Below are positions 20,601-27,884 of a stretch of 64,000 nt of DNA, piece after piece. This DNA comes from Chitinophaga solisilvae (GTDB lineage Bacteria > Bacteroidota > Bacteroidia > Chitinophagales > Chitinophagaceae), in NCBI RefSeq assembly GCF_009928525.1, contig NZ_JAABOK010000026.1, positions 1 through 64,000 of the forward strand, given 5' to 3'. Under the pieces are notes generated by a model. That model was given only the letters and a program-made list of their open reading frames with translations, was not told the origin of the DNA and did not search any database. The stretch's first letter is position 1, and the number at the start of each line of letters is the position of its first letter. Both the position numbers and the translations under genes were made by a program.

Positions 20601-23600
20601 GGCGTCGTTCTGTCTGAAAACCGTGCGCAGGATTTCATGCCTGGCTATCAGCGTGTGAAAGGCAGCATTCAGCACGTCGGTATCCATATCACCGCCGAAG
20701 CTGTGCCTGCCCTGCATTACATAGGCAGCGCCGGCATTTTCAAACTGGCTGAGTATCCAGATTCTCAGCTGGGAAGATGATAAAATATAACTCTCCTGTT
20801 GCGGCAGCGGCGTAATGGCGGTGAAGCTATTACTATCCGCCTGTGCAATCAGCCTGGCCTGGTCTTCCAGCACCGGATGTGTAAACAGGTCTTTCAGCGC
20901 CAGCTTCACCTTACATACTTTCTGTATCTGTGCCAGCAGCTGTATAGCTTTGATACTATGACCGCCCCTGGAAAAGAAGTGATCTTTGATACCGATGCGT
21001 TCAATCCCCAGCACAGCCTGCCATATAGCGGCCAGCTGTTCTTCCGTGCGGGTGCCGGGCATGACATATCTGCCATGAGCGCCCAGTCCGGCCATATCCG
21101 GCGGGGGCAGGCGTTTCCGGTCTGTCTTGCCGCTGGTCGTCAGCGGAAATTTATCGAGCTGTATATACCAGGCAGGTATCATATATTCCGGCAGACGGGT
21201 ACTTAAAAATGATTTTACTGCAGCCGTATCCAGTTGCGCAGTAGCGATCATATAAGCCACCAGTGCCTTGTCGTTATTGTGTTCAGACTGATATACCGTT
21301 ACCACCGCGGAGATGATCTCCGGATGTTCTTCCAGTATCCTGCTGATTTCGTCCGGCTCTATGCGGAAGCCGCGGATCTTCACCTGGTCGTCCTTGCGGC
21401 CGAGGTACTCCACTTGTCCGCCGGGCAGCCAGCGGCCGGCATCGCCGGTGCGATAGATACGCTGACCAGCCTGACAGGGATGCGGAACAAATTTCTGTGC
21501 CGTAAGCTCCGGTGCATTCATATAGCCTCTGGCGAGGCCCACACCGCCGATACATATTTCGCCGGGCACGCCGGCGGGCATCAGCCGGTTCCATTGGTCC
21601 AGGATATAAATGCCGGTATTGGCGATAGGCTTACCTATCAGCACGGTAGCATCGCCGGGGGCAACATCATAGCAGGTCACTTCAATAGATGCCTCCGTAG
21701 GTCCGTACAGGTTATGAAGCGGAGCTGTCATTTGTTCGTACCACCTGGCAGCAGTCTGTGGTGATAATGCCTCGCCGCTCACCATGACATGCCGCACTGA
21801 TGCCAGCTGCCGGTGAAGGGTATTGTCTGTCAGGAACGGAATAAATTCGTTGAGCATCGAAGGCACAAAATGCACGCAGGTAACGGCATGCCGGGCGATG
21901 AGCGCCGCAAGGCGGGGTGGTGAAGCCACATCATCCGCAGGGCACAGCACCATCTTTGCACCGAGGCACAACGGCATGAATATTTCCGGTACTGACACAT
22001 CGAAAGTGAAATTCGTTTTCTGCAGGATAACTTCTTCCGCAGAAAAATGATATTTACGCCACATCCATTCCAGGCGGTTGATGACACCGCGGTGTTCAAT
22101 CATACAGCCTTTGGGGTTACCGGTGGAACCGGAGGTATAGATCACGTAAAGCAGATCAGCAGCGGTTCCGCCGGCATCGGGATTATATTCAGGATAGGCC
22201 GTGGTATCTGCCCGGTATCCGTCCAGCCAGGTGTCGTCTATTACCAGGCGGCAGTTACTGTTGTTCACGATGTAGTCCACACGGCTCTGCGGATACGACG
22301 GATCGAGCGGCAGGTAAGCGCCGCCGGCCTTCAGGATGCCCAGTATGGCAATTATCATATCCGGACTGCGTTGCAGGCGTATGCCCACCACTTCTTCCCG
22401 GCGGATATTATACTGTTGCAGCAGGCAATGCGCCAGGCGGTTGGCGGCAGTGTTCAATGCATTAAAGGAAAGGCTGGTATCTTCATATACAAGCGCCGTT
22501 GTTTCCGGCGCTGACCGCACCTGTGTCTCAAACAATGCCGTGAGGGTTGTATGGTCAGAAAAGGCAGCCTGTGTATCATTAAACGTAAATAAGAGCTGTA
22601 ATTTTTCTTCCGGAGAAAGTATTTCTGTTTTTTCCGGGGCGATGTCCGGTTGTTCCACCACTGCAGTCATCAGCCGTTGCAGGTGCTCCAGCAGTTGTGT
22701 GATCTGTTCTTCCTTATACAGCAGGGTATTGTAGTGTATTTTAACAGTAAGCGCAGCGCCGGGAATCACGGACATCCAGCAGTCGTAGCTGGTTTGTTCA
22801 AATGCTTCCAGTGCTGTAAATGCCACGGTATCCGTTGGTGCTGTGGCTGCCGCGTCTGATGGCTGCGCAGGTTCCTGGTCAGGATAATTTTCAAAGACAA
22901 TGATATGATCGAAGAGTGCGCGGCCTGTTTGAGCGGCAGCCTGTATCTCGGCCAGCTCCACATGATGATGTTCCGTGCCGCGGATAAAATCGAGCTGCAG
23001 GGCTTTCATCAGCGCCGTGAAAGAAGGCGCGTCGCTGAGATTTACACGTACGGGGATGGTGTTGATAAACAGACCGATCATCTGCTCTACGCCTTCGAGC
23101 TGTGGCGGCCTGCCGGAAACCACTGCGCCGAACAGCACGTCCGTGGTATTATTGTACCAGCCCAGGAGTATGCTCCATACCGCCTGGAAGAAGATATTCT
23201 CTGTTACCTGCAGCTGATGGCACAGCTGCCTGATACCCTGGCGCAGCGTGCCTTCTATGCGCAGCTGGCTTTTCCTTCCTGCCATCCGGCCTTTATCCGG
23301 CAGGCCGGTAGCGGGAATGCCGGTAGGCTGCGAAAAGGCACTGAGGTAGGCGCGCCAGTAATCCAGCGATGCTGCCTTATCCTGGCGGGAAAGCCATTTG
23401 ATATAGTTCGCATAGGGATATACCCTTCCCAGTTGCGCCGGGCGCTGGCGTAACTGGCCAGTATATAATTCCGTAAATTCTTTCATGAGAATGCGGAGGC
23501 ACCATCCGTCCATCAGGATGTGATGATGACTCCAGATGAATTCGTGCTGATCTGCTCCTGTTTTCAATACCGTCAGCCGGATCTGTGCGCCGGTCTGCAG

Positions 23601-23927
23601 GTTAAATCCCTTCTCCCGGTCTGCCGCCCTGTAATCGGGCAGGGAAAAGGCAGCATCGTGGCTGACATCCGCATATGCAAATACAGGTGGCTGGTTGCTT
23701 CTGATTACCTGTAAAGGTTCTTCTCCGACCGTATGTGTAAAAAAAGCGCGCAGGATGGCATGACGCGCCGTGAGTTGTCTGTAGCTTTCCTCCAGTAGCG
23801 GAAGTTGCAGGTTTCCTTTTACAGTACAGCTTATCTGGGAAAAATATGCCTGGGATCCGGGATCATTCAGCCAATGGTAGTACAGCCCTTTCTGCAGCGG
23901 GCTTAAAGGATAAACATCTTCTAACAT
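17628..23927 (-). CDS. Nonribosomal peptide synthetase NRPS2, C-A-T-C-A-T
   Basis: 2099 residues. C1 (about 1-430) starts at residue 2 with the EDVYPLSPLQKG opening and has SHHHILMDG at 133-141. A1 (about 455-940) has YTSGSTGNPKG and pocket D-V-P-H-M-S-L-I-E-K: Ser-like but with Pro instead of Trp at position 239. T1 (RGGHSIKA) is near 990. C2 (about 1050-1480) has HHIIGDE instead of HHxxxDG. A2 has FDISVWQ and pocket D-I-W-E-L-T-A-D-D-K, whose acidic residues suit a basic diamino acid. T2 (DGGQSLRA) is followed by a short charged tail ending in QIEL. The start is two bases after the SbnA-like stop, which ties production of a diamino acid to its use here. There is no loading domain, so C1 must accept an acyl or peptidyl group from another protein, possibly FAAL-ACP or NRPS1. 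Domain calls are firm; substrates are inferred. Confidence 0.96.
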   Translation of the reverse strand: MLEDVYPLSPLQKGLYYHWLNDPGSQAYFSQISCTVKGNLQLPLLEESYRQLTARHAILRAFFTHTVGEEPLQVIRSNQPPVFAYADVSHDAAFSLPDYRAADREKGFNLQTGAQIRLTVLKTGADQHEFIWSHHHILMDGWCLRILMKEFTELYTGQLRQRPAQLGRVYPYANYIKWLSRQDKAASLDYWRAYLSAFSQPTGIPATGLPDKGRMAGRKSQLRIEGTLRQGIRQLCHQLQVTENIFFQAVWSILLGWYNNTTDVLFGAVVSGRPPQLEGVEQMIGLFINTIPVRVNLSDAPSFTALMKALQLDFIRGTEHHHVELAEIQAAAQTGRALFDHIIVFENYPDQEPAQPSDAAATAPTDTVAFTALEAFEQTSYDCWMSVIPGAALTVKIHYNTLLYKEEQITQLLEHLQRLMTAVVEQPDIAPEKTEILSPEEKLQLLFTFNDTQAAFSDHTTLTALFETQVRSAPETTALVYEDTSLSFNALNTAANRLAHCLLQQYNIRREEVVGIRLQRSPDMIIAILGILKAGGAYLPLDPSYPQSRVDYIVNNSNCRLVIDDTWLDGYRADTTAYPEYNPDAGGTAADLLYVIYTSGSTGNPKGCMIEHRGVINRLEWMWRKYHFSAEEVILQKTNFTFDVSVPEIFMPLCLGAKMVLCPADDVASPPRLAALIARHAVTCVHFVPSMLNEFIPFLTDNTLHRQLASVRHVMVSGEALSPQTAARWYEQMTAPLHNLYGPTEASIEVTCYDVAPGDATVLIGKPIANTGIYILDQWNRLMPAGVPGEICIGGVGLARGYMNAPELTAQKFVPHPCQAGQRIYRTGDAGRWLPGGQVEYLGRKDDQVKIRGFRIEPDEISRILEEHPEIISAVVTVYQSEHNNDKALVAYMIATAQLDTAAVKSFLSTRLPEYMIPAWYIQLDKFPLTTSGKTDRKRLPPPDMAGLGAHGRYVMPGTRTEEQLAAIWQAVLGIERIGIKDHFFSRGGHSIKAIQLLAQIQKVCKVKLALKDLFTHPVLEDQARLIAQADSNSFTAITPLPQQESYILSSSQLRIWILSQFENAGAAYVMQGRHSFGGDMDTDVLNAAFHTLIARHEILRTVFRQNDAGEVRQFVLDPAAIHFAVDIHDLRAGISDDAAAIILQGYAKEPFDLTTGPLLRILLFRNNSRQWTLHYFMHHIIGDEWSIGILIKELLHTYQAMLENIPATPAPLRIHYKDYAAWEQEQLHADKLQAHRTWWLQQFEGELPVLNMPQDRVRPPVKSYQGGVVHSSLPADTLRKIRQLNEEAGATLFMSLLAFVNIFLHRYSGQEDVVVGTVITGRDHADLEDQIGCYLKTLALRTGFSGRDTYWDLLLKARKLSLGAYEHYMYPFEDLVEELHLPRDMSRHPLIDVMLILHGKEGVAAADAAPHESMATSTSKFDLLFEFSEAAGALHLTIGYNSDIYNGDTVARMAAHCCSLITEAVSRPELPVNQLAYLSAEEKHTLLHVFNDNAVEYPSDSTFVDLFLQQATRTPLAAAVKAGEEMVTYRDLHVRAARLAAHLQLSGIGEGSLVPVCLERSADMIIAVLGILMAGAAYVPIDPGYPPERIQYILTDCDAQMIVCSESTAQLLPAGKEIQQLIPGRETATDTYVTAHVQPAHLAYVIYTSGSTGTPKGVMVEHAGMLNHLFAKINDLHITDQSVIAYTASFTFDISVWQMLAALLKGGHTIVFPDELIYQPAALIQAVDASNTTILELVPSYLAVALDTVTEIAPKHLKILLTTGEAVSRKLLEKWFGQPGAAHIPVMNAYGPTEASDDICHHLMYNVPEQVNVPVGKPIQNTRIYVLNAASELCPVGVSGEICVTGIGVSRGYLHQPALTAAKFVEDPFGDGTWKMYRTGDLGRWLPDGTIEYAGRLDEQVKIHGYRIEPGEIEHVIKGCPLVREAAVLVADAGNGSRRLAGYIVPEGPFSKEGIIQYLKGKLPDYMIPAQLLPLEQLPLTINGKLDKKTLLQITGTIEDDIEIIAPRTPLEEQLAVIWQEVLGKEKVSVTRNFFEDGGQSLRAIQLIARINAAFQVKITVQTIFRDATIESIAGQIDFLQEQQRKKHAKEGLIQIEL

Positions 23928-23928
23928 A

Positions 23929-24969
23929 TCAGATGGTTTGTGACGTCAGTATATTACGGTTTACCCACTCCTGGTTATACACCGTATCGATATATGCATT
24001 GCCGGCATCGGGCGAGATGAATACAGCGTTTGCAGAAGGCTGTGCGGCCTGCTGCAGTATTCTGTCGGCAGCGGTATAGGCAGCGCCTGCGGAAGCTCCC
24101 AGGAACAGGTGATGGCTGGTCAGCAGTTCATGGCATCCTTTAATAATATCCTGCTGGGAAAGAATGATATAATCATCTATCAGCGCCTTGTCAAAGAAGG
24201 GGGTGCGGATGCTGGCGCCGAGGCCGGAGAGTTTTCTTACTGCGGGTACGTTACTGAAGACCATAGAGCCTTCCACGTCTACCGCGATGATGCGGATATT
24301 CCGGTAATGTTCTTTCAGCCGCTGTGAAAGTCCGGTAATGGTACCGCCGGTGCTTACGCTGATAAAGGCGTAGTCGAGCGAAGAAAAGCTGTTCACTATT
24401 TCTTCTCCCAAAGTATGATAGTAGGAAAAATAATTGTCGGGGTTCTGGTACTGGTCCGGCTGGTAGGCATTTTCGTTGGCAGCCAGGAATGCTTTCACGG
24501 TTTTGATCCTGTTCAGGAGGTAGCCGCCGGTGGCATCTCTTTCCGTTACTCTCAGGATTTCAGCGCCTCTGAGGCGCATGATCTGTTCTTTTTCAGCAGA
24601 AAGGTTAGGATCCACAACGGCAATAAACCGGATGGACATGGCCTGGCAGATGCCTGCCAGTGCAACGCCGAAGTTGCCGGAAGTAGATTCAATGACCGTT
24701 GTATTTTCATTGATACGTCCTTCTTCCAGTGCCTTGCGGAGAATATAAAGGGCGGGGCGGTCCTTGATGCTGCCAAAGAAGTTCTGATGTTCCAGTTTCG
24801 TATATAGGTTAGCGTGAGGGTAGCTGAATTTATACAGCTGGGTGTTTCCTATAAACGGTGACAGCTTCAGAATGGCGTTCCTGCATTTTTCTGTACCGGT
24901 GGTACCGGGCAATAGGGTGGCGGGTCCGTCTGCCGGTAACAGCGGAGTAAGCTCAATATTCATATCCAT
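23929..24969 (-). CDS. SbnA-like PLP-dependent N-(2-amino-2-carboxyethyl)-L-glutamate synthase
   Basis: 346 residues of the cysteine synthase fold-type II PLP family. IGNTQLYKF opens the domain, the PLP lysine is K69 in GSIKDRPA, ESTSGNFG (94-101) is the substrate loop and VSTGGTITG the phosphate-binding loop. Relative to CysK it has the features I associate with SbnA: the VIESTSGN context, FIAVVDPNLS, IIAVDVEGS and a DAGNAYIDTVY ending. SbnA condenses O-phospho-L-serine with glutamate; SbnB then oxidises the product to L-2,3-diaminopropionate. No SbnB (ornithine cyclodeaminase-like) gene lies in the window. It is directly followed by NRPS2, so the product is probably a building block. Two starts are possible (24969 or 24963, M-D-M). 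An ordinary cysteine synthase is the alternative, but the context argues against it. Confidence 0.82.
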   Translation of the reverse strand: MDMNIELTPLLPADGPATLLPGTTGTEKCRNAILKLSPFIGNTQLYKFSYPHANLYTKLEHQNFFGSIKDRPALYILRKALEEGRINENTTVIESTSGNFGVALAGICQAMSIRFIAVVDPNLSAEKEQIMRLRGAEILRVTERDATGGYLLNRIKTVKAFLAANENAYQPDQYQNPDNYFSYYHTLGEEIVNSFSSLDYAFISVSTGGTITGLSQRLKEHYRNIRIIAVDVEGSMVFSNVPAVRKLSGLGASIRTPFFDKALIDDYIILSQQDIIKGCHELLTSHHLFLGASAGAAYTAADRILQQAAQPSANAVFISPDAGNAYIDTVYNQEWVNRNILTSQTI

Positions 24970-24993
24970 CTGATTTTTTTCCGCGGAAAGCGG

Positions 24994-25500
24994 TTAAGCG
25001 CAGGTCAGGTATCCGGCCGGCAGGGTGAGCAGGAGATTTCTTTTGAGGAGATCCATTCTCACCAGCAGGGTTTGTTTATCGTTGTACCTGACAAGTTCGC
25101 AGGAAAGTCCGGCCAGTGCTCCTTCTGCAATCACGAGTTTTTGTCCGGGGCAGAAATATGCTTCCGATACTTCCACCGTTTCCGCATTATGGGTAATAAG
25201 TTTGATATTATTAATAGTTGCTTCGCTGATGCGGGTAATAATATTCCCGGTTCTGACATAAAAAAGGGATCCGTCGACATCTATACTGTGATAGTAGCTC
25301 TGCAGATCTGTGAGGTAAACAAAAACATAAGAGGGAAACAGGGGTTCATCAATGTACTTTTTTCTGTCATGCCATTTTCTCAGTGATTTCCTGGTAGGCA
25401 GAAAAGAAACGATGCGTAGTTCCGTTAAACGCGTACATACTTTTTTCTCATGCTTAGGTTTCGTGTAGATCAGGTACCATCCTTCAGAGAACTTGCTCAT
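24994..25500 (-). CDS. Specialised NusG paralogue (UpxY/LoaP-like transcription antiterminator)
   Basis: 168 residues. The NGN domain covers about 5-110 (GWYLIYTKPKHEKKV; LFPSYVFVYL; FYVRTGN) and a KOW-like domain about 118-160 (CPGQKLVIAEGALAGLSCELV). Housekeeping NusG is usually longer and sits with secE and rpl genes; this one heads an NRPS operon, with the SbnA-like gene 24 bases downstream. UpxY proteins in Bacteroides let RNA polymerase read through long capsule operons, and LoaP does so for some polyketide operons. By analogy this protein should keep polymerase going across the ~18 kb NusG-to-RR1 operon. The 243-base leader upstream holds hairpins that could be the loading signal. The family call is strong; the target is inferred from position. 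Confidence 0.88.
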   Translation of the reverse strand: MSKFSEGWYLIYTKPKHEKKVCTRLTELRIVSFLPTRKSLRKWHDRKKYIDEPLFPSYVFVYLTDLQSYYHSIDVDGSLFYVRTGNIITRISEATINNIKLITHNAETVEVSEAYFCPGQKLVIAEGALAGLSCELVRYNDKQTLLVRMDLLKRNLLLTLPAGYLTCA

Positions 25501-25743
25501 AGCTGGGTGACTGTTTGATCAATAGCTCCCGCTAAGGCAACTGACATTGCCAGGATGAGGAAGGAGCCGAAATAGGGTTTACAGTGTAAAGTCTGTTCAG
25601 TAATGTGATGCAGGCGCTTCTTTGTGGAGAAGCGTCAGCAGGCAACTGAACGCCTTAACAAATTAATTCAAACAGTAAAGAGAACCCTTAGCATTAATCC
25701 CAATTTTTAATGCGGTATTTACTAATTATGGCAGCGGGTATCA
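25501..25743 (-). promoter_or_regulatory. Leader region of the NRPS operon with three stem-loops
   Basis: This gap between RR2 and the NusG-like gene holds a 7-bp stem (cgcttct / agaagcg, 25615-25621 and 25628-25634, loop ttgtgg), a short perfect dyad TTTAC-AGT-GTAAA at 25578-25590, and a 5-bp stem ggcaa / ttgcc at 25536-25551. NusG paralogues such as LoaP and UpxY act through 5' leaders, so these are candidate signals. Read on the minus strand, a TTAATTTG (complement of 25662-25669) resembles the Bacteroidota -7 box TAnnTTTG, but I see no well-spaced -33 TTG, so the promoter is not assigned firmly. Confidence 0.4.
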
Positions 25744-26433
25744 TTATCTTTCGCTTCTGACGCAGGGTTCTGCGGCAGACACTGAAATAATATTATTGGA
25801 AATAGCGTATTTCAGGAGTCCTACCGTTGATTTTATCCCTAGTTTTTCTTTCATATCCTGCCTGATTTTTTCGATGGATTTGGTGCTGAGAAAGAATTCG
25901 CTGGCAATTTCACGGGTACTTTTTTCTTCCCACAGCAGTTGCAGTACTTTTCTTTCGCGGTTGTTCAGTGAAATGGTATCTGCTTTGCTGAACATGCCGT
26001 ATTTGCGCTGTTGTTTCTGGTAGAGGAAATCTGTTATGACACTGCTTCTGTGGATTTTTTCTTCAGCGGCAGCAATGATGGCGTCCAGCAGTTCTTCCGG
26101 TTCGTTCATTTTGGAAACATATCCGTAGATACCTGCATTCAGCAGGGTGTTGATCAGTTCCGGGTCTTCGCACATGGATAATATAATTACCTTGAGGTCC
26201 GGACATCTGTCTTTCACGGTGATTAATGTTTCAGTGATGTTGGGTTGCTGAAGAATATCCATCAGCAGAATACCTGGAGACAGATCTTCCAGCTGGCTGA
26301 TGAGGTTGGTCAGGGTTACGGTATGAACCAAGGCATGGAAGCGGTCCTGTTCAATAATATAGTTCTTCAGTACTTTGGCAAAGAGGAAGCTTTCGTCAGC
26401 GATGGCTATACTAATGGACTTTACTACTGGCAT
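25744..26433 (-). CDS. REC-LuxR response regulator RR2
   Basis: 229 residues from the ATG at 26433. This start matches the N-terminus of RR1; an upstream in-frame ATG at 26472 would add 13 residues with no family support. The receiver domain has D-E in the acidic pocket (IAIADESF), phospho-acceptor D59 (LLMDI) and K108 (GYVSK). The LuxR HTH lies at about 155-215 (LNNRERKVLQLLWEEKSTREIA; STKSIEKIRQDM). It is the first gene of the minus-strand NRPS locus and has its own gap before the NusG-like gene, so it may control that operon. No sensor kinase is nearby. It shares its layout and many residues with RR1, which suggests duplication. Confidence 0.9.
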   Translation of the reverse strand: MPVVKSISIAIADESFLFAKVLKNYIIEQDRFHALVHTVTLTNLISQLEDLSPGILLMDILQQPNITETLITVKDRCPDLKVIILSMCEDPELINTLLNAGIYGYVSKMNEPEELLDAIIAAAEEKIHRSSVITDFLYQKQQRKYGMFSKADTISLNNRERKVLQLLWEEKSTREIASEFFLSTKSIEKIRQDMKEKLGIKSTVGLLKYAISNNIISVSAAEPCVRSER

Positions 26434-26757
26434 GAGGAGAACATTTGATTCGTCAGATAACGTCGTGTGCAAATAAGGTTATATGATTGAGAGTACGGTT
26501 AACCGTGAAGGTCTAAGTACCTACTAGCGTTGTGAATCATTTTTTGTACCGGCGGTATAATACAAAAAACTCCGGGTTACTCTTATATCTGTGAGTTTAT
26601 AGCAAAATATGTGACAGAAACTCCAGATTTCGCTATACTCTAAAATAGTTGCTTTTTTCCAGAAAATCAAAACACAAAAATTTAAAAGCATTTTTCATTG
26701 TTGTATTTTTTCTTGTAATTTTTGCAACATTATTGGCGTTAACCGGTCTGATTCAAA
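26434..26757. promoter_or_regulatory. Divergent AT-rich control region between RR2 and an ECF sigma gene
   Basis: 324 bases without a gene, clearly richer in A+T than the flanks. It holds a 12-base perfect palindrome ACGGTTAACCGT (26495-26506), a related CGTTAACCGG at 26737-26746 close to the sigma start, and a 9-bp inverted repeat (26540-26548 and 26561-26569, arms TTTTTTGTA / TACAAAAAA, 12-base loop). Both flanking genes point outward, so promoters for each are expected here. Exact promoter boxes could not be fixed. Confidence 0.4.
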
Positions 26758-27375
26758 ATGAACCATTCAGTCGAACAGAAATTTACTGACCAGCAGCTTG
26801 TTGAGCGGGCGCTTGGCGGCCATCAACCGGCCGCTGCACAGATAGTGCGGCAAACCGAGGGGCTGGTAGCCCAGATTGTGTTCAAAATGATCCCGTTGGC
26901 TGACGACCGTAAAGACATCGTACAGGATGTGTACCTGAAAGCGTTCAGGCATCTTGCCGGGTTCAGGTTCAACGCAAAGCTGTCCACCTGGATTGGCAGG
27001 ATTACCTACAACACCTGCCTGCATTACCTGGAGAAAAAGCGGCTGGTATTTCTGCCGGAGCGGCCGGCAGACGGGGACCAGGAAGACGACGGGCTGGATC
27101 TGCTGCTGCAGTCGCAGCAACCGTTGCATCAGAATCCCATTGAGCAGCAGTTATCCGGCAGGGAACGTACCGCTATTCTGGGTAATGCCATCAGAAAACT
27201 TTCTCCTCCCGTTTACCAGACCCTGATCACTTTGTATCACCAGGAAGAGTTAAGCTACGCCGAGATAGCTGAAATAACATCGCTGCCGGAAGGAACGGTC
27301 AAAAATTATCTGTTCCGGGCACGTAATCAGCTGAAAAAAAATCTATTATCTATATATAACAGAGAAGCATTATGA
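26758..27375 (+). CDS. ECF-type RNA polymerase sigma factor
   Basis: 205 residues. Region 2 covers about 25-95: DDRKDIVQDVYLKAFRHL is the core-binding helix, and FRFNAKLSTWIGRITYNTC is region 2.3-2.4. An acidic linker DGDQEDDG follows, then region 4 at about 140-195 (SPPVYQTLITLYHQEELSYAEIA; GTVKNYLFRARNQLKK). It should direct polymerase to a small regulon. The stop overlaps the start of the anti-sigma gene by four bases (ATGA), the usual coupled sigma/anti-sigma arrangement. Membrane and barrel genes downstream on the same strand are likely targets or passengers. It differs from the SusC-linked sigma factors of this window in having a zinc-finger rather than a FecR partner. Confidence 0.93.
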   Translation: MNHSVEQKFTDQQLVERALGGHQPAAAQIVRQTEGLVAQIVFKMIPLADDRKDIVQDVYLKAFRHLAGFRFNAKLSTWIGRITYNTCLHYLEKKRLVFLPERPADGDQEDDGLDLLLQSQQPLHQNPIEQQLSGRERTAILGNAIRKLSPPVYQTLITLYHQEELSYAEIAEITSLPEGTVKNYLFRARNQLKKNLLSIYNREAL

Positions 27376-27821
27376 ATACACATCATCTTTCAGAAGAAGC
27401 CCTGCAGCAGGCAGCCATGGAACAGCCGGAAGCCGGCTCCGTGCGGGAAGCGCACCTGGAAGGCTGTTCTTCCTGCAGGGCGGCGGTGGCGGAATACCGG
27501 GCTATTTTCGGCGCGCTGAAGACTATGGAGAAGCCGGTCTTTGATTTTGATGTGGCGCAGCTGGTGCTGGAACAATTACCACAGCCGCAGCCTGCGGTGC
27601 GCCGCTTCCCCTGGCCTGCGGTGCTCACCGGCGCTGCTGCCGTGATGGGCTTTGCGGTGCCGCTGCTGGTACTGGGCAGGTTCCTCAGCAGTCTGTTCAG
27701 CGGTATCCCGGCCATGATGCTTGCCCTGATAGGGGTAACAGCAGCAGGTATTCTGCTGTTTCTATGCCGGGAAACGGTGCTTAACTACCGGGAAAAAATG
27801 CGGTTGCTGAATTTTTATTAA
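27372..27821 (+). CDS. Zinc-finger-type anti-sigma factor with membrane anchor
   Basis: 149 residues. The cytoplasmic N-terminal part carries H-x3-C-x2-C (HLEGCSSC, about 28-35), the zinc-binding signature of anti-sigma domains. Two hydrophobic segments follow at about 78-103 and 112-130, so the protein is anchored in the inner membrane. It overlaps the sigma gene by ATGA and should hold that sigma factor inactive until a signal arrives. No periplasmic FecR domain is present, so the signal route is unlike that of the Sus-linked pairs. Confidence 0.8.
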   Translation: MNTHHLSEEALQQAAMEQPEAGSVREAHLEGCSSCRAAVAEYRAIFGALKTMEKPVFDFDVAQLVLEQLPQPQPAVRRFPWPAVLTGAAAVMGFAVPLLVLGRFLSSLFSGIPAMMLALIGVTAAGILLFLCRETVLNYREKMRLLNFY

Positions 27822-27884
27822 AAAAACTGCAACATTATTTTATCCCGCCGGTCTGATACCGTATAAACACTTAAAAAGAACCAC

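Noticed and set aside
23929-24969. Plain cysteine synthase CysK
   Set aside because: The operon position and several SbnA-like stretches fit better, although the families are close and a phylogeny would be decisive.
1-26433. Thioesterase, MbtH-like protein, ABC exporter or phosphopantetheinyl transferase in the NRPS locus
   Set aside because: I looked for these usual partners and found none in the window; they may lie left of position 1 or elsewhere.
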